Source of the DNA: Actibacterium lipolyticum
GTDB lineage: Bacteria > Pseudomonadota > Alphaproteobacteria > Rhodobacterales > Rhodobacteraceae
Direction: 5' to 3'
Assembly (NCBI RefSeq): GCF_900184935.1
Contig: NZ_FXYE01000002.1
Coordinates: forward strand, 1-64,000
Length of the DNA stretch: 64,000 bases
Below, one piece after another: positions 8,102 through 17,139 of the stretch. A program made the position numbers and the translations under genes. Positions within the stretch are counted from its first letter, which is position 1. Every line of letters starts with the position of its first letter. The notes below the pieces were generated by a model, which saw nothing but the letters and a program-made list of their open reading frames with translations, was not told the DNA's origin and did not search any database.

Positions 8102-9007
8102 ATGAAAATTGCAATGTTGGCACGTAACGCCGATCTGTATTCGCACAAACGCCTGAAGGCCGCCGCAGAAGAGCGAGGCCACACACTCGACATCATCAAC
8201 ACGCTGCGCTGTTACATGAACATCGCCTCGCGTCGCCCGGAAATCTATTACAACGGCGAAAAGCTGGAAGGCTATGATGCTGTGATCCCGCGGATTGGTG
8301 CATCGGTCACGTTCTATGGCCTGGCCGTTCTGCGCCAGTTCGAAATGATGGGCACCTTCCCCCTGAACGAAAGCGTCGCGATTGGCCGTAGCCGTGACAA
8401 GCTGCGCTCCATGCAGTTGCTGGCGCGTGATGGTATCGGCCTGCCGGTAACGACATTTGCCCACGACCCCAAACAGACCGAAGAGGTTCTGGAACTGGCC
8501 GGTGGCGCGCCCGTGGTCATCAAGCTGCTTGAAGGCACCCAAGGCATTGGTGTGGTTCTTGCCGATACCAAACGCTCTGCCACTTCGGTTGTTGAGGCGT
8601 TCCGCGGTGCGGGCGTGAACATCCTTCTGCAGGAATTCATCAAAGAAGCTGGCGGTACCGACATTCGTGCAATCGTTGTTGGCGGTAAAGTTATCGCAGC
8701 AATGAAACGCACCGGCGCCGAAGGCGACTTCCGGTCGAACCTGCACCGAGGCGGATCGGCCCAAGTGATCAAACTGTCGCCCGAAGAACGCTCTACCGCG
8801 GTGCGCGCGGCAAAATCCATGGGCCTGAACGTCTGTGGCGTTGACATGCTTCGTGCTAACCATGGCCCCGTCGTGATGGAGGTTAACTCCTCTCCCGGTC
8901 TTGAGGGCGTGGAAAAAGCGACAGGCTTGGACGTGGCTGGTAAGATCATCGAATATATCGAAAAATCCGCCAAACCCGGAGCCACACGCACGAAAGGCAA
9001 AGGCTAA
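8102..9007 (+). CDS. rimK: RimK-type ATP-grasp glutamate ligase
   Basis: 301 residues, the length of RimK. It starts [16 protein letters not shown] after an AAAGGATA ribosome-binding site. The ATP-grasp core spans about residues 95-290, with the nucleotide loop (EGTQGIGV), the DIRAIVVGG segment and the Mg2+-binding [11 protein letters not shown]. RimK ligates glutamate to the C-terminus of ribosomal protein S6 or makes poly-glutamate; relatives build N-acetylaspartyl-glutamate-like peptides. Its stop overlaps the ATG of an aspartoacylase-like gene. Confidence 0.88.
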   Translation: MKIAMLARNADLYSHKRLKAAAEERGHTLDIINTLRCYMNIASRRPEIYYNGEKLEGYDAVIPRIGASVTFYGLAVLRQFEMMGTFPLNESVAIGRSRDKLRSMQLLARDGIGLPVTTFAHDPKQTEEVLELAGGAPVVIKLLEGTQGIGVVLADTKRSATSVVEAFRGAGVNILLQEFIKEAGGTDIRAIVVGGKVIAAMKRTGAEGDFRSNLHRGGSAQVIKLSPEERSTAVRAAKSMGLNVCGVDMLRANHGPVVMEVNSSPGLEGVEKATGLDVAGKIIEYIEKSAKPGATRTKGKG

Positions 9008-10050
9008 TGCCAAAGCGCCCTGCATTCAAGATCGGGGGCCAGTCCGTTGCGGCTGGCACCCGGCAGACCATCGACCTTCCGGTAAGTGTTCTTTCTGATC
9101 ACACACCGGTGTCGATGTCCGTTCACATCATTCACGGCAAACAGGATGGCCCGACGGTCTTCGTCAGTGCGGGTATCCACGGGGACGAGGTGATCGGGGT
9201 CGAGATTGTGCGGCGCATCCTGAACACGATCAAGGTCGGCTCTTTGCGCGGAACCTTGATTGCAATTCCGATTGTGAACGCTTTCGGCTTTATCAACCAC
9301 TCACGCTATCTGCCTGACCGGCGGGATCTTAACCGATCCTTTCCGGGCAGCGCAGGTGGGTCGTTGGCGTCGCGATTGGCGCATTTGTTCCTGAACGAAA
9401 TCGTGGCCCGATCTGACCTTGGGATCGACCTTCACTCTGCCGCGATTCATCGCACTAACCTTCCTCAAATTCGGATTTCACCGGACAACCCGGTGACGGC
9501 GGAACTGGCCGAAGTCTTCGGCGCCCCCGTGGTCTTGCGTTCGCCTCTGCGCGAAGGTTCACTGCGCGGCGAGGCCAAAGTACTGGGCAAGGACGTGCTG
9601 CTTTACGAAGCGGGCGAAGGGCTTAGGTTTGACGAACTTTCAGCACGCGCGGGCGTGGCTGGCATTATGCGCGTGTTGCGCCATTTGAACATGGTTCCGG
9701 CCCGCGGCATCGCCAAGCCCAAATCGAGCCCGCATCATTGCCAGTCAAGCAAGTGGCTTCGCGCCCCGGCTGGCGGGCTCCTGCGGACGTTCAGGGCGGA
9801 TGGCGACGTTGTTAAAACCGGCGACGTGATGGCCATTGTCGCCGACCCCTTTGGCGAATCCGAAAAAGAGGTCACCGCCCCCTTTAACGGCATTGTCATC
9901 GGCCGGGCCGTAATGCCCATCGTCAACGAAGGCGACGCTGTGTTCCATCTGGGCAAGGTCAAATCCATGCAAGCCGTCGAAGACACCGTTGAAGACCTGC
10001 AGTCACAGCTGGTCGACGACCCGCTTTTCGATGAGGATGAAATCATCTAA
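9007..10050 (+). CDS. Succinylglutamate desuccinylase/aspartoacylase family hydrolase
   Basis: 347 residues. Zinc-binding motifs are visible: GIHGDEVIGVEI (His and Glu ligands, about residue 58) and DLHSAA (second His, about residue 142), with a catalytic Glu in LLYEAGEG near residue 202. The C-terminal 90 residues resemble a biotinyl/lipoyl-like barrel (GDVVKTGDVMAIVADP), common in this subfamily. The enzyme hydrolyses an N-acyl amino acid. It follows the RimK-like ligase with a one-base overlap, so its substrate may be related to the RimK product; that link is inference. Confidence 0.82.
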   Translation: MPKRPAFKIGGQSVAAGTRQTIDLPVSVLSDHTPVSMSVHIIHGKQDGPTVFVSAGIHGDEVIGVEIVRRILNTIKVGSLRGTLIAIPIVNAFGFINHSRYLPDRRDLNRSFPGSAGGSLASRLAHLFLNEIVARSDLGIDLHSAAIHRTNLPQIRISPDNPVTAELAEVFGAPVVLRSPLREGSLRGEAKVLGKDVLLYEAGEGLRFDELSARAGVAGIMRVLRHLNMVPARGIAKPKSSPHHCQSSKWLRAPAGGLLRTFRADGDVVKTGDVMAIVADPFGESEKEVTAPFNGIVIGRAVMPIVNEGDAVFHLGKVKSMQAVEDTVEDLQSQLVDDPLFDEDEII

Positions 10051-10115
10051 AGCCGCCGGCCTTCGACTTCACCCCCAACGCATCGCCCCACTTTCAGCCA
10101 ACCGGGATATTTGGT

Positions 10116-11357
10116 TCACCCACGCCCTGCCACCGCAGATTGATAGGTGTCCAATTCTTGGCCTAACGTCAGCCCGGTTGGTCGATCCATGCGCTTACAG
10201 AACTCGTTCCACACGGCGCCAAATGGCAGGTCTTTCAGCTCTTCTGTCATCACGAAGCGGGTTGTGAAATCCAGATCAGTCTCGGCCTGTTTCAACCGTT
10301 CAAGCGGCAAAAGCAGCGCGCGCAGCAATGCCTTTTGCATGTTTCGCGTGCCAATAACCCAAGCGGCCGTGCGGCTGATCGTGGCATCGAAAAAGTCGAG
10401 CCCAATGTGGGTTCGCTCCAACAGGTTTGTGCTGACCACTTCTTGCGCCATTGCCAGAATATCGTCGTTCAACAGGATCACATGATCACTATCCCAACGC
10501 ATGGGGCGCGACACATGCAGCAAAATCTCCTCAACTGACAGCGCTACGGCGCTGAGTTTGTCGGCGATGTTTTCTGTCGGGTGAAAATGGCCCATATCAA
10601 GACACAGAACCGTGCCCCTGCGGATGGCATAACCCATATAGAATTCGTGACTGCCAACAGTGCAGGCTTCGACCCCTATTCCGAACAGCTTGCTTTCGAC
10701 GGCATCCAACATCTGCGCCTTGTCTTGTGGCGCTGACAGCATCGTGTCCAACGATGCCTCAAGCCGCTTTCGCGCAGACATGCGGTCGATCGGGATATCC
10801 TTGTACCCGTCAGGCACCCAGATGTTATTAACGACGGCGGATCCAAGTTCGGCCCCCATCCTTGCGGCAATCTCTCGGGTTCGTTTGCCGTGTTCGATCC
10901 AAAAATCGCGAATGCCTTGATCGGGATGCGATAGCGTTAGGTTATCGTCGGCCTTGGCGTGGGCAAAAAACGTCGGGTTGAAATCAAGTCCAAGGCCCTG
11001 ATCCTTCGCCCAATCGACCCACGGCGCGAAATGCCTGTATTCAATCTCGTCCCGGTCGGGTGCTTCTTCGGAATCAAGGTACATCGCGTGCAGGTTCAGG
11101 CGATGGCTTCCTGGTATCATGGAATAGGCAAATTCTAGATCGGCCCGCAATTCATCCGGCGTGCGAGCACGCCCAGGATGGTTGCCCGTTGCCTGAATGC
11201 CGCCGCCCGAATTGCCGGTCTGTCGTTCAAACCCGACAACATCGTCACCCTGCCAGCAATGCATCGAAATCGGGATCGTCTTCAGCCGATCAATCGCGGC
11301 CTCAGTATCAACGCCCCAGTCTGCGAAGATGGCCTTGGCGCTTTCATAACTACTCAT
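10116..11357 (-). CDS. rhaA: L-rhamnose isomerase
   Basis: 413 residues, close to E. coli RhaA (419). It carries the family block IPISMHCWQGDDVVGFE near the N-terminus and metal-site regions including DFNPTFFAHAK, GSHEFYMGYA and DMGHFHPTE. It converts L-rhamnose to L-rhamnulose in the cytoplasm. Start chosen at 11357 (MSSYESAK): a longer frame would overlap the upstream rhaD by 38 bases without reason. In rhizobia this gene is called rhaI. It is the second gene of the rhaD-rhaA operon. Confidence 0.92.
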   Translation of the reverse strand: MSSYESAKAIFADWGVDTEAAIDRLKTIPISMHCWQGDDVVGFERQTGNSGGGIQATGNHPGRARTPDELRADLEFAYSMIPGSHRLNLHAMYLDSEEAPDRDEIEYRHFAPWVDWAKDQGLGLDFNPTFFAHAKADDNLTLSHPDQGIRDFWIEHGKRTREIAARMGAELGSAVVNNIWVPDGYKDIPIDRMSARKRLEASLDTMLSAPQDKAQMLDAVESKLFGIGVEACTVGSHEFYMGYAIRRGTVLCLDMGHFHPTENIADKLSAVALSVEEILLHVSRPMRWDSDHVILLNDDILAMAQEVVSTNLLERTHIGLDFFDATISRTAAWVIGTRNMQKALLRALLLPLERLKQAETDLDFTTRFVMTEELKDLPFGAVWNEFCKRMDRPTGLTLGQELDTYQSAVAGRG

Positions 11358-11379
11358 TCTTGTGTCCCCCCGTCCCAAT

Positions 11380-13482
11380 TCAGCGCGTGAATGCCTGAAC
11401 ATTCCCAGCATCGACATTCAGGATGTTACCCGTCGACTTTGCCGATGTATCAGCCGCAAAGAAATAGGCCGCTTCGGCAATGTCTTCTGGCAGGACTGAC
11501 CGTTTCAACAAGGAACGCTGGCGATACATTTCTTCCAGCCCGTCTTTGTCCGTGCCATATGTCCCCGCGCGCTGTTCCAGCCATTCGCCTTCCCAAATCT
11601 TTGACCCGCGCAAAACCGCATCTGGGTTGACCACGTTAACGCGAATTCCGGCCTCTGCGCCTTCAAGTGCAAGACAGCGCGCCAGATGAATCTCTGCCGC
11701 TTTGGCGGTGCAATAGGCCGTTGCATTGGGTGACGCGGCCAGACCGTTCTTAGACGCCACAAAGATGATGCTCCCGCCGATGTTCTGCGCGCGCAGCATC
11801 TTGAAGGCCTCGCGGCTGACAAGGAAATATCCAGTGCTAAGGATATCCATGTTCTTGTTCCACAGATCCAACGAGGTTTCTTCGACCGGCGCCGAAGATG
11901 CGATGCCCGCGTTGGACACAAGAATATCGACGCCACCGAATTCTACCGCCGTATCGGCATAGGCCGCGGCGACGGCCTGTTCGTTGGTGACATCCATCAC
12001 GACAGTGCGCACCACATCTGCACCGAAACGCTGAACCAAGTGGTCCGAGGTGGCTTTCAAGCTGTCCTCGTTGATGTCGGCCAGCATGACGCAGGCCCCA
12101 TCCGTCAGATACCGCGCGGCCGTTGCCGTACCGATGCCGCCCGCTCCGCCTGTAACAAACGCAACCCGCCCTGCCAGCGATTTGGGCTTGGGCATCCGTT
12201 GAAGCTTTGCCTCTTCCAGCAGCCAGTATTCGATGTCAAAGGCCTCTTGTTCAGGAAGCCCCTGATACTGCGAAATGGCCGATGCCCCGCGCATGACGTT
12301 GATCGCATTCACATAGAACTCGCCAGAAATGCGGGCGGTCGCTTTGTCTTTGGCAAAGGTGATCATGCCAACGCCGGGGATCAGATAGACAACCGCATTC
12401 GGGTCACGCATTGGCGGGCTGTTGTCGCGCTTACAGCGGTCATAATAGGCTGCATAATCCTCGCGATATGCCGCGATTTGGGCTGGCAGGCCTGACATCA
12501 CCTCATCAAGGTTGTGTTTGGCTGGGTCGAAGTCCACGACCAACGGCCGGATTTTCGTGCGCAGAAAATGGTCAGGGCAGGAAGTTCCAAGCGCCGCCAG
12601 CGGTGCCAAATTCTTAGAGTTTACGAATTCCAGAACCGCCTCGGAGTCATTGAAATGACCAACCATGTGCTGATTGCCCGAAACAAAACCACGGATCGCT
12701 GGCATCAAACGGGCCGCAACTTGGCGCCGCGCGGAACCTGATAGGTTTTCGTGCACCGGGCCGCCAAATGCCGGAACATCTTTGGTTTTCTCGCCAAGCC
12801 AAGCCGTGGCCGCATTGATTACATCAATTGTGGTGTCATAACAGCCTTTGGCCGTGTCACCCCATGTGAAAAGCCCGTGACTTTCCAAAACGACACCGTC
12901 TGCATCCGGGTTTTCCAGACAGTATTTTTCAAGCCAAAGCCCAAGTTCGTAACCGGGCCGCTTCCACGGAAGCCAGCCGATACGTTGACCGAAAATTTCC
13001 TTTGTCAGCGCCTCTGAATTCTCTGACGCCGCAATCGCGATAATCGCGTCTGCGTGCACATGGTCCACATGCTTGCGGGGCACATATGCGTGCAGCGGCG
13101 TATCGATGGACGCCGCGCGTGGGTTCAATTTGAACGTACAATGCGGAAGATAACCCACCATTTCGTCTTCGAATTCGACCCCACGGTAAAGCTTTTTCAA
13201 CGCATGCAACTTGTCCATATAAAGCGTGGAAAAGCCGTCCATCTTCATAGAGCCGATGTCACCCCCCGACCCTTTGACCCAAAGAACCTCAACCTCGTCA
13301 CCAGTCAGCGGGTCCGTTTCGATCACTTTGGCCGACGTGTTTCCGCCACCGTAATTGGTCACGCGTTTGTCCGATCCGAGAATGTTTGAGCGGTAAAGCA
13401 ACAGCTCCGACTCGCTCATACCGGCGGCTTTATCACTGTTCCAGCGGTTGTCGAGCAGCTGATTTTTAATTGTTTTCAGCAT
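11380..13482 (-). CDS. rhaD: Fused rhamnulose-1-phosphate aldolase / lactaldehyde-type dehydrogenase
   Basis: 700 residues. The N-terminal class II aldolase domain (about 20-420) has the zinc His cluster KHVDHVHADA and the ESHGLFTWG block. The C-terminal short-chain dehydrogenase (about 435-700) has the Rossmann loop TGGAGGIG, NAG and the active-site Y-C-T-A-K. The fusion cleaves rhamnulose-1-phosphate to DHAP and L-lactaldehyde and oxidises the aldehyde, most likely to lactate. The ribosome-binding site is GGGAGGAT before ATG 13482. It is transcribed divergently from rhaR across the operator region. Confidence 0.93.
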   Translation of the reverse strand: MLKTIKNQLLDNRWNSDKAAGMSESELLLYRSNILGSDKRVTNYGGGNTSAKVIETDPLTGDEVEVLWVKGSGGDIGSMKMDGFSTLYMDKLHALKKLYRGVEFEDEMVGYLPHCTFKLNPRAASIDTPLHAYVPRKHVDHVHADAIIAIAASENSEALTKEIFGQRIGWLPWKRPGYELGLWLEKYCLENPDADGVVLESHGLFTWGDTAKGCYDTTIDVINAATAWLGEKTKDVPAFGGPVHENLSGSARRQVAARLMPAIRGFVSGNQHMVGHFNDSEAVLEFVNSKNLAPLAALGTSCPDHFLRTKIRPLVVDFDPAKHNLDEVMSGLPAQIAAYREDYAAYYDRCKRDNSPPMRDPNAVVYLIPGVGMITFAKDKATARISGEFYVNAINVMRGASAISQYQGLPEQEAFDIEYWLLEEAKLQRMPKPKSLAGRVAFVTGGAGGIGTATAARYLTDGACVMLADINEDSLKATSDHLVQRFGADVVRTVVMDVTNEQAVAAAYADTAVEFGGVDILVSNAGIASSAPVEETSLDLWNKNMDILSTGYFLVSREAFKMLRAQNIGGSIIFVASKNGLAASPNATAYCTAKAAEIHLARCLALEGAEAGIRVNVVNPDAVLRGSKIWEGEWLEQRAGTYGTDKDGLEEMYRQRSLLKRSVLPEDIAEAAYFFAADTSAKSTGNILNVDAGNVQAFTR

Positions 13483-13556
13483 GATATCCTCCCATCGGGC
13501 ATAATGCGTCTTCTTTTACTTGTTGATGTGAACCTGCGAGTGATGCGTCGAATTGT

Positions 13557-13623
13557 CAATCACTATCGATCAACATCAATCACAAAATGACATATACTGA
13601 TTGCTTGTGATCGTTTCTGATTG
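13557..13623. promoter_or_regulatory. Candidate RhaR operator: four CAATCA half-sites
   Basis: CAATCAC at 13557-13563 and 13577-13583 and its inverse TGATTG at 13598-13603 and 13618-13623 give two direct pairs, each spaced 20 bp, facing one another across the centre of the rhaD/rhaR intergenic region. The 20-bp spacing is two helical turns, so all sites lie on one face. A DeoR-family regulator is encoded next door. Binding by RhaR is inferred. Confidence 0.6.
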
Positions 13624-13670
13624 ACATGAGCGTCGAATCTGCGCACCGTCAATGCTCAAGGGAGGGTCGA

Positions 13671-14477
13671 ATGCACGAAAAAGAGCGCCACAGGATTATT
13701 CTATCTGCCGTCCAGGACCGCCCAGTCCTAACCGTGATAGAGCTTTGCAATCTGACCGGTGCGTCAGAAGCAACGATCCGTCGGGACATCGCCGCCCTTC
13801 ACATGCAGAAAAAGCTGCGCCGTGTTCGTGGCGGGGCCGAAGCAATCAGCCCCCCGCAGTTCGTCGGGCTGGCGGGCCGGCCTTTTGCCGTAAACGAAAG
13901 CATGCGTAGCAGGGAAAAACAGGCCATCGCACGCGCGGCGGTCGAACTTTGCGAAGACGGCGACTCGATCATCATCAACGGCGGAACGACCACGTTCCAA
14001 ATGGTTCACCCGCTGGCCTCGCGCCGGTTGCAGGTGTTCACCAACTCTTTCCCGATTGCCGAACATCTTTTGAAGCATTCGAAAAACACGGTGATGCTGT
14101 CTGGCGGCACGATCTATCGCGAACAGAACATCATTCTGTCCCCGTTCGATAACGATGTGACCCGCAATTTCTATGCAAAGCGGATGTTCATGGGGGCGCA
14201 AGGCGTTGGCCCACTGGGCCTGATGGAGGCCGACCCCCTTCTGATCCAGGCAGAGGAAAAGCTGATCGGACAGGCGGACGAACTTGTCGTGCTTGTCGAT
14301 AGTTCAAAGTTTGAGAACCGCTCAAGCCTTGTGCTCTGTCCGCTCAACCGGATCGATACGGTGATCACCGACGATGGAATTTCAGACAAGACAGCCGCGA
14401 TGCTTGAGGCTGCAGACGTGACGTTGATCGTCGCCGAAACCGGCGCCGCGCAACGAGAGGGTGAGGCTGCCTCGTAA
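13671..14477 (+). CDS. rhaR: DeoR-family regulator of rhamnose catabolism
   Basis: 268 residues. Start ATG 13671 has a GGAGGG site five bases upstream. An N-terminal helix-turn-helix of DeoR type (TGASEATIRRDIAAL) precedes the sugar-phosphate sensing domain (about 75-250) with NGGTTTFQM and the D-x-S-K-F motif near residue 213. DeoR proteins respond to a phosphorylated sugar intermediate, here probably rhamnulose-1-phosphate or a derivative. It is first in the rhaRSTPQMK order known from Rhizobium leguminosarum and divergent from rhaD. Confidence 0.88.
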   Translation: MHEKERHRIILSAVQDRPVLTVIELCNLTGASEATIRRDIAALHMQKKLRRVRGGAEAISPPQFVGLAGRPFAVNESMRSREKQAIARAAVELCEDGDSIIINGGTTTFQMVHPLASRRLQVFTNSFPIAEHLLKHSKNTVMLSGGTIYREQNIILSPFDNDVTRNFYAKRMFMGAQGVGPLGLMEADPLLIQAEEKLIGQADELVVLVDSSKFENRSSLVLCPLNRIDTVITDDGISDKTAAMLEAADVTLIVAETGAAQREGEAAS

Positions 14478-14524
14478 CAAACCTCAATCAACAACCACGG
14501 ATATAAAAACTGGGAGGAATAATT

Positions 14525-15523
14525 ATGATCCGTCGCAAATTTATAAAGGCCGCCGGGCTTGGCTTGGCCACAAGCCTTATCGGCACGGGCGCAATGGCGC
14601 AGGATGATATGCGCATCGCGTTGGTGGTGAAGGCCCTTGGCATCGGTTTCTTCGAAGCCGCAGCAAAAGGCGCAGAAGAAGCCGCGCAAGAACTTGGCGG
14701 GGTCGAAATCATTTACACCGGCCCAACGGACACCACCGCAGAAGGCCAGATCGAAGTTATCAATTCGCTTATCGCACAGGGCGTTGACGCGATTGCCATT
14801 TCCGCCAATGACCCTGACGCTTTGGTGCCTGCCCTGAAAAAAGCGATGCAGCGTGGGATCACGGTTATTTCGTGGGATTCCGGCGTGGCACCGGAAGGCC
14901 GTCAGATGCACCTTAACCCGTCGTCCAACCCGCTGATCGGTAACATGATCATCAAGTTGGCCGCTGACCATCTGCCCGACGGCGGAGAGGTTGCAGTATT
15001 GTCCGCATCCGCCACCGCAACGAACCAGAACATCTGGATCGAAGAGATGAACAAGGTCATGGGCAACTATCCCGGGATCGAAGTTGTGGCGACCGTCTAT
15101 GGCGATGACTTGGCTGACAAGTCTTACCGCGAAGCACAGGGCCTGATGCAATCCCACCCCGACCTTGACGCCATTATTGCTCCGACTTCGGTCGGCATCG
15201 TGGCTGCGGCACAGGCCGTGGAAGACGCTGGTAAGGCCGGTCAGATCAACGTGACCGGTTTGGGCCTTCCCTCGGAAATGGCGGGTGCGATCGAAAGTGG
15301 CGCGTCCAAATCCTTCGCGATCTGGAACCCAATTGATCTGGGATATTCTGCCGCGATGATCGCTCATGCGTTGGCTACCGAAGCGGCCACAGCCGAACCG
15401 GGCGCCGCAATCCCCATGGGTCGGATGGGCAGCGTTACATTGGACGACACCAATTCCGGCGCGATGGCTGATCCGTTCGTTTATGACAGCTCGAACATCG
15501 ATGCGTTCAAGTCGATCTTCTGA
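14525..15523 (+). CDS. rhaS: Rhamnose ABC transporter, periplasmic binding protein
   Basis: 332 residues. A GGGAGGAAT site precedes ATG 14525. The signal begins MIRRKFIKAAGLG (twin arginine followed by a hydrophobic stretch to MAQ), so Tat or Sec export is possible. The mature protein is a type I periplasmic binding fold (Peripla_BP_4): alternating beta-alpha blocks with DTTAEGQIEVINS, NDPDALVPALKK and DAIIAPTSVGIVAAA. It captures rhamnose for RhaTPQ. It lies 47 bp after rhaR. Confidence 0.92.
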   Translation: MIRRKFIKAAGLGLATSLIGTGAMAQDDMRIALVVKALGIGFFEAAAKGAEEAAQELGGVEIIYTGPTDTTAEGQIEVINSLIAQGVDAIAISANDPDALVPALKKAMQRGITVISWDSGVAPEGRQMHLNPSSNPLIGNMIIKLAADHLPDGGEVAVLSASATATNQNIWIEEMNKVMGNYPGIEVVATVYGDDLADKSYREAQGLMQSHPDLDAIIAPTSVGIVAAAQAVEDAGKAGQINVTGLGLPSEMAGAIESGASKSFAIWNPIDLGYSAAMIAHALATEAATAEPGAAIPMGRMGSVTLDDTNSGAMADPFVYDSSNIDAFKSIF

Positions 15524-15588
15524 TCCAAACCACGTGATCCCGGCGCCATCTGCGCGCCGGGAGTACCCCCTGAACCCGGATCCTATCT

Positions 15589-17139
15589 ATGTTGATGCAT
15601 TCGCAGTCACAGGTGCCCACCGCACCCGAGGCTAACACGCCCCCTATCCTTTCACTGGATGGGATCACAAAGACATTTCCCGGAGTGAAGGCGCTCTCGG
15701 AAGTGGCGTTGAACCTTTATCCCGGTCAGGTCACCGCCCTTGTTGGCGAAAATGGCGCGGGGAAATCGACGGTCGTTAAGATCCTGACTGGCATCTATCA
15801 ACCCGACGGCGGCGCGATCCGTGTGGACGGGCACGCCACGCAGTTCCCAACCGCACGCGCGGCCAGTGACGCAGGCATCACCGCCATCCATCAGGAAACG
15901 GTTCTGTTCGACGACCTTTCCGTGGCTGAAAACATCTTTATCGGGCACGCACCGCGCGGCAGGTTTGGGCTTATCGACTGGGCCGCGATGGAACGCCGCT
16001 CCAACGAAATTCTGAAAAGTATTGGCGCCACCATCGACCCCGCGCAAAAACTGCGCGATCTGGGGATTGCCAGCAAACACCTTGTCGCAATCGCCCGCGC
16101 GCTAAGCATCGACGCGCGCGTCGTCATCATGGATGAACCGACCGCCGCGCTTTCGCATAAAGAAATCCAAGAGCTTTACGAGCTGGTCGAAAAGCTTAAG
16201 GCCCAAGGCAAGGCCATTTTGTTCATCAGCCACAAGTTTGACGAGATTTTCCACATCGCGGATCGTTACACCGTGTTTCGCGACGGCCAGTTCATTGGCG
16301 AGGGAATGATCGACCAAGTCAACGAAGGGCAGCTGGTAAAGATGATGGTCGGTCGCGACGTTGACCACATCTTCCCAAAACGCGAAAGCCATATTGGAGA
16401 CGAGGTTCTGAAAGTCGTCGGCTACGACCACCCAACCGAATTTGCCGAAATTAGCTTTGACCTAAAGCGCGGTGAAATCCTTGGGTTTTATGGGCTGGTC
16501 GGGGCTGGCCGATCCGAATTCATGCAATCGCTATTCGGCATCACGCGCCCATCCAAAGGCGTTGTGCGGATCGACGGCAGAGTGCGCGTTATCCGTTCAC
16601 CCGCCGACGCCGTCGCCAACGGGATCGTCTATGTGCCCGAGGACCGTGGCAAACAGGGTGCCATCACCGCCCTGCCCATCTTTCAAAACGTCACTCTGCC
16701 GTCGCTTGGCAAAACCTCTAAGAACGGGTTTCTAAGACTTGCCGAGGAATTCAAGCTGGCCCGCGAATATACCGAACGTCTGGACCTGCGGGCCGCGTCT
16801 TTGGATACCAATGTGGGAAACCTGTCCGGCGGCAACCAGCAAAAGGTCGTCATTGCCAAATGGCTGGCAACCCAGCCACGCGTCATCATCCTTGATGAAC
16901 CGACGAAAGGTATCGACATCGGGTCAAAGGCTGCGGTGCACGAATTCATGGCTGAACTGGCCGCACAGGGCCTTGCCGTGATCATGGTAAGCTCTGAGAT
17001 CCCTGAAATTCTTGGGATGTCTGATCGTGCGATCATCATGCGCGAAGGGCGGATCGTCGCGGAACTGGACGGGGATGACCTCACCCCAGAAACACTTGTC
17101 CGCCATGCTGCGGGTATCTCACAGGGTGCAACGACATGA
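15589..17139 (+). CDS. rhaT: Rhamnose ABC transporter, duplicated ATPase
   Basis: 516 residues with two ABC domains in one chain, the usual form in sugar importers of the ribose/rhamnose class. Domain 1 has Walker A GENGAGKST and Walker B VVIMDEPT. Domain 2 has a degenerate Walker A (GLVGAGRSE), a clear signature LSGGNQQ and Walker B VIILDEPT. It energises uptake at the cytoplasmic face of RhaP/RhaQ. The end overlaps rhaP by four bases. Two other in-frame ATGs lie just after 15589, so the exact start is uncertain. Confidence 0.93.
   Translation: MLMHSQSQVPTAPEANTPPILSLDGITKTFPGVKALSEVALNLYPGQVTALVGENGAGKSTVVKILTGIYQPDGGAIRVDGHATQFPTARAASDAGITAIHQETVLFDDLSVAENIFIGHAPRGRFGLIDWAAMERRSNEILKSIGATIDPAQKLRDLGIASKHLVAIARALSIDARVVIMDEPTAALSHKEIQELYELVEKLKAQGKAILFISHKFDEIFHIADRYTVFRDGQFIGEGMIDQVNEGQLVKMMVGRDVDHIFPKRESHIGDEVLKVVGYDHPTEFAEISFDLKRGEILGFYGLVGAGRSEFMQSLFGITRPSKGVVRIDGRVRVIRSPADAVANGIVYVPEDRGKQGAITALPIFQNVTLPSLGKTSKNGFLRLAEEFKLAREYTERLDLRAASLDTNVGNLSGGNQQKVVIAKWLATQPRVIILDEPTKGIDIGSKAAVHEFMAELAAQGLAVIMVSSEIPEILGMSDRAIIMREGRIVAELDGDDLTPETLVRHAAGISQGATT

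Noticed and set aside
8012-9025. 337-codon minus-strand ORF
   Set aside because: Exact antisense shadow of rimK; low-complexity His/Gln/Asp-rich translation and no start signal.
14171-15367. 398-codon minus-strand ORF
   Set aside because: Antisense shadow of rhaR/rhaS, which have clear families and ribosome-binding sites.
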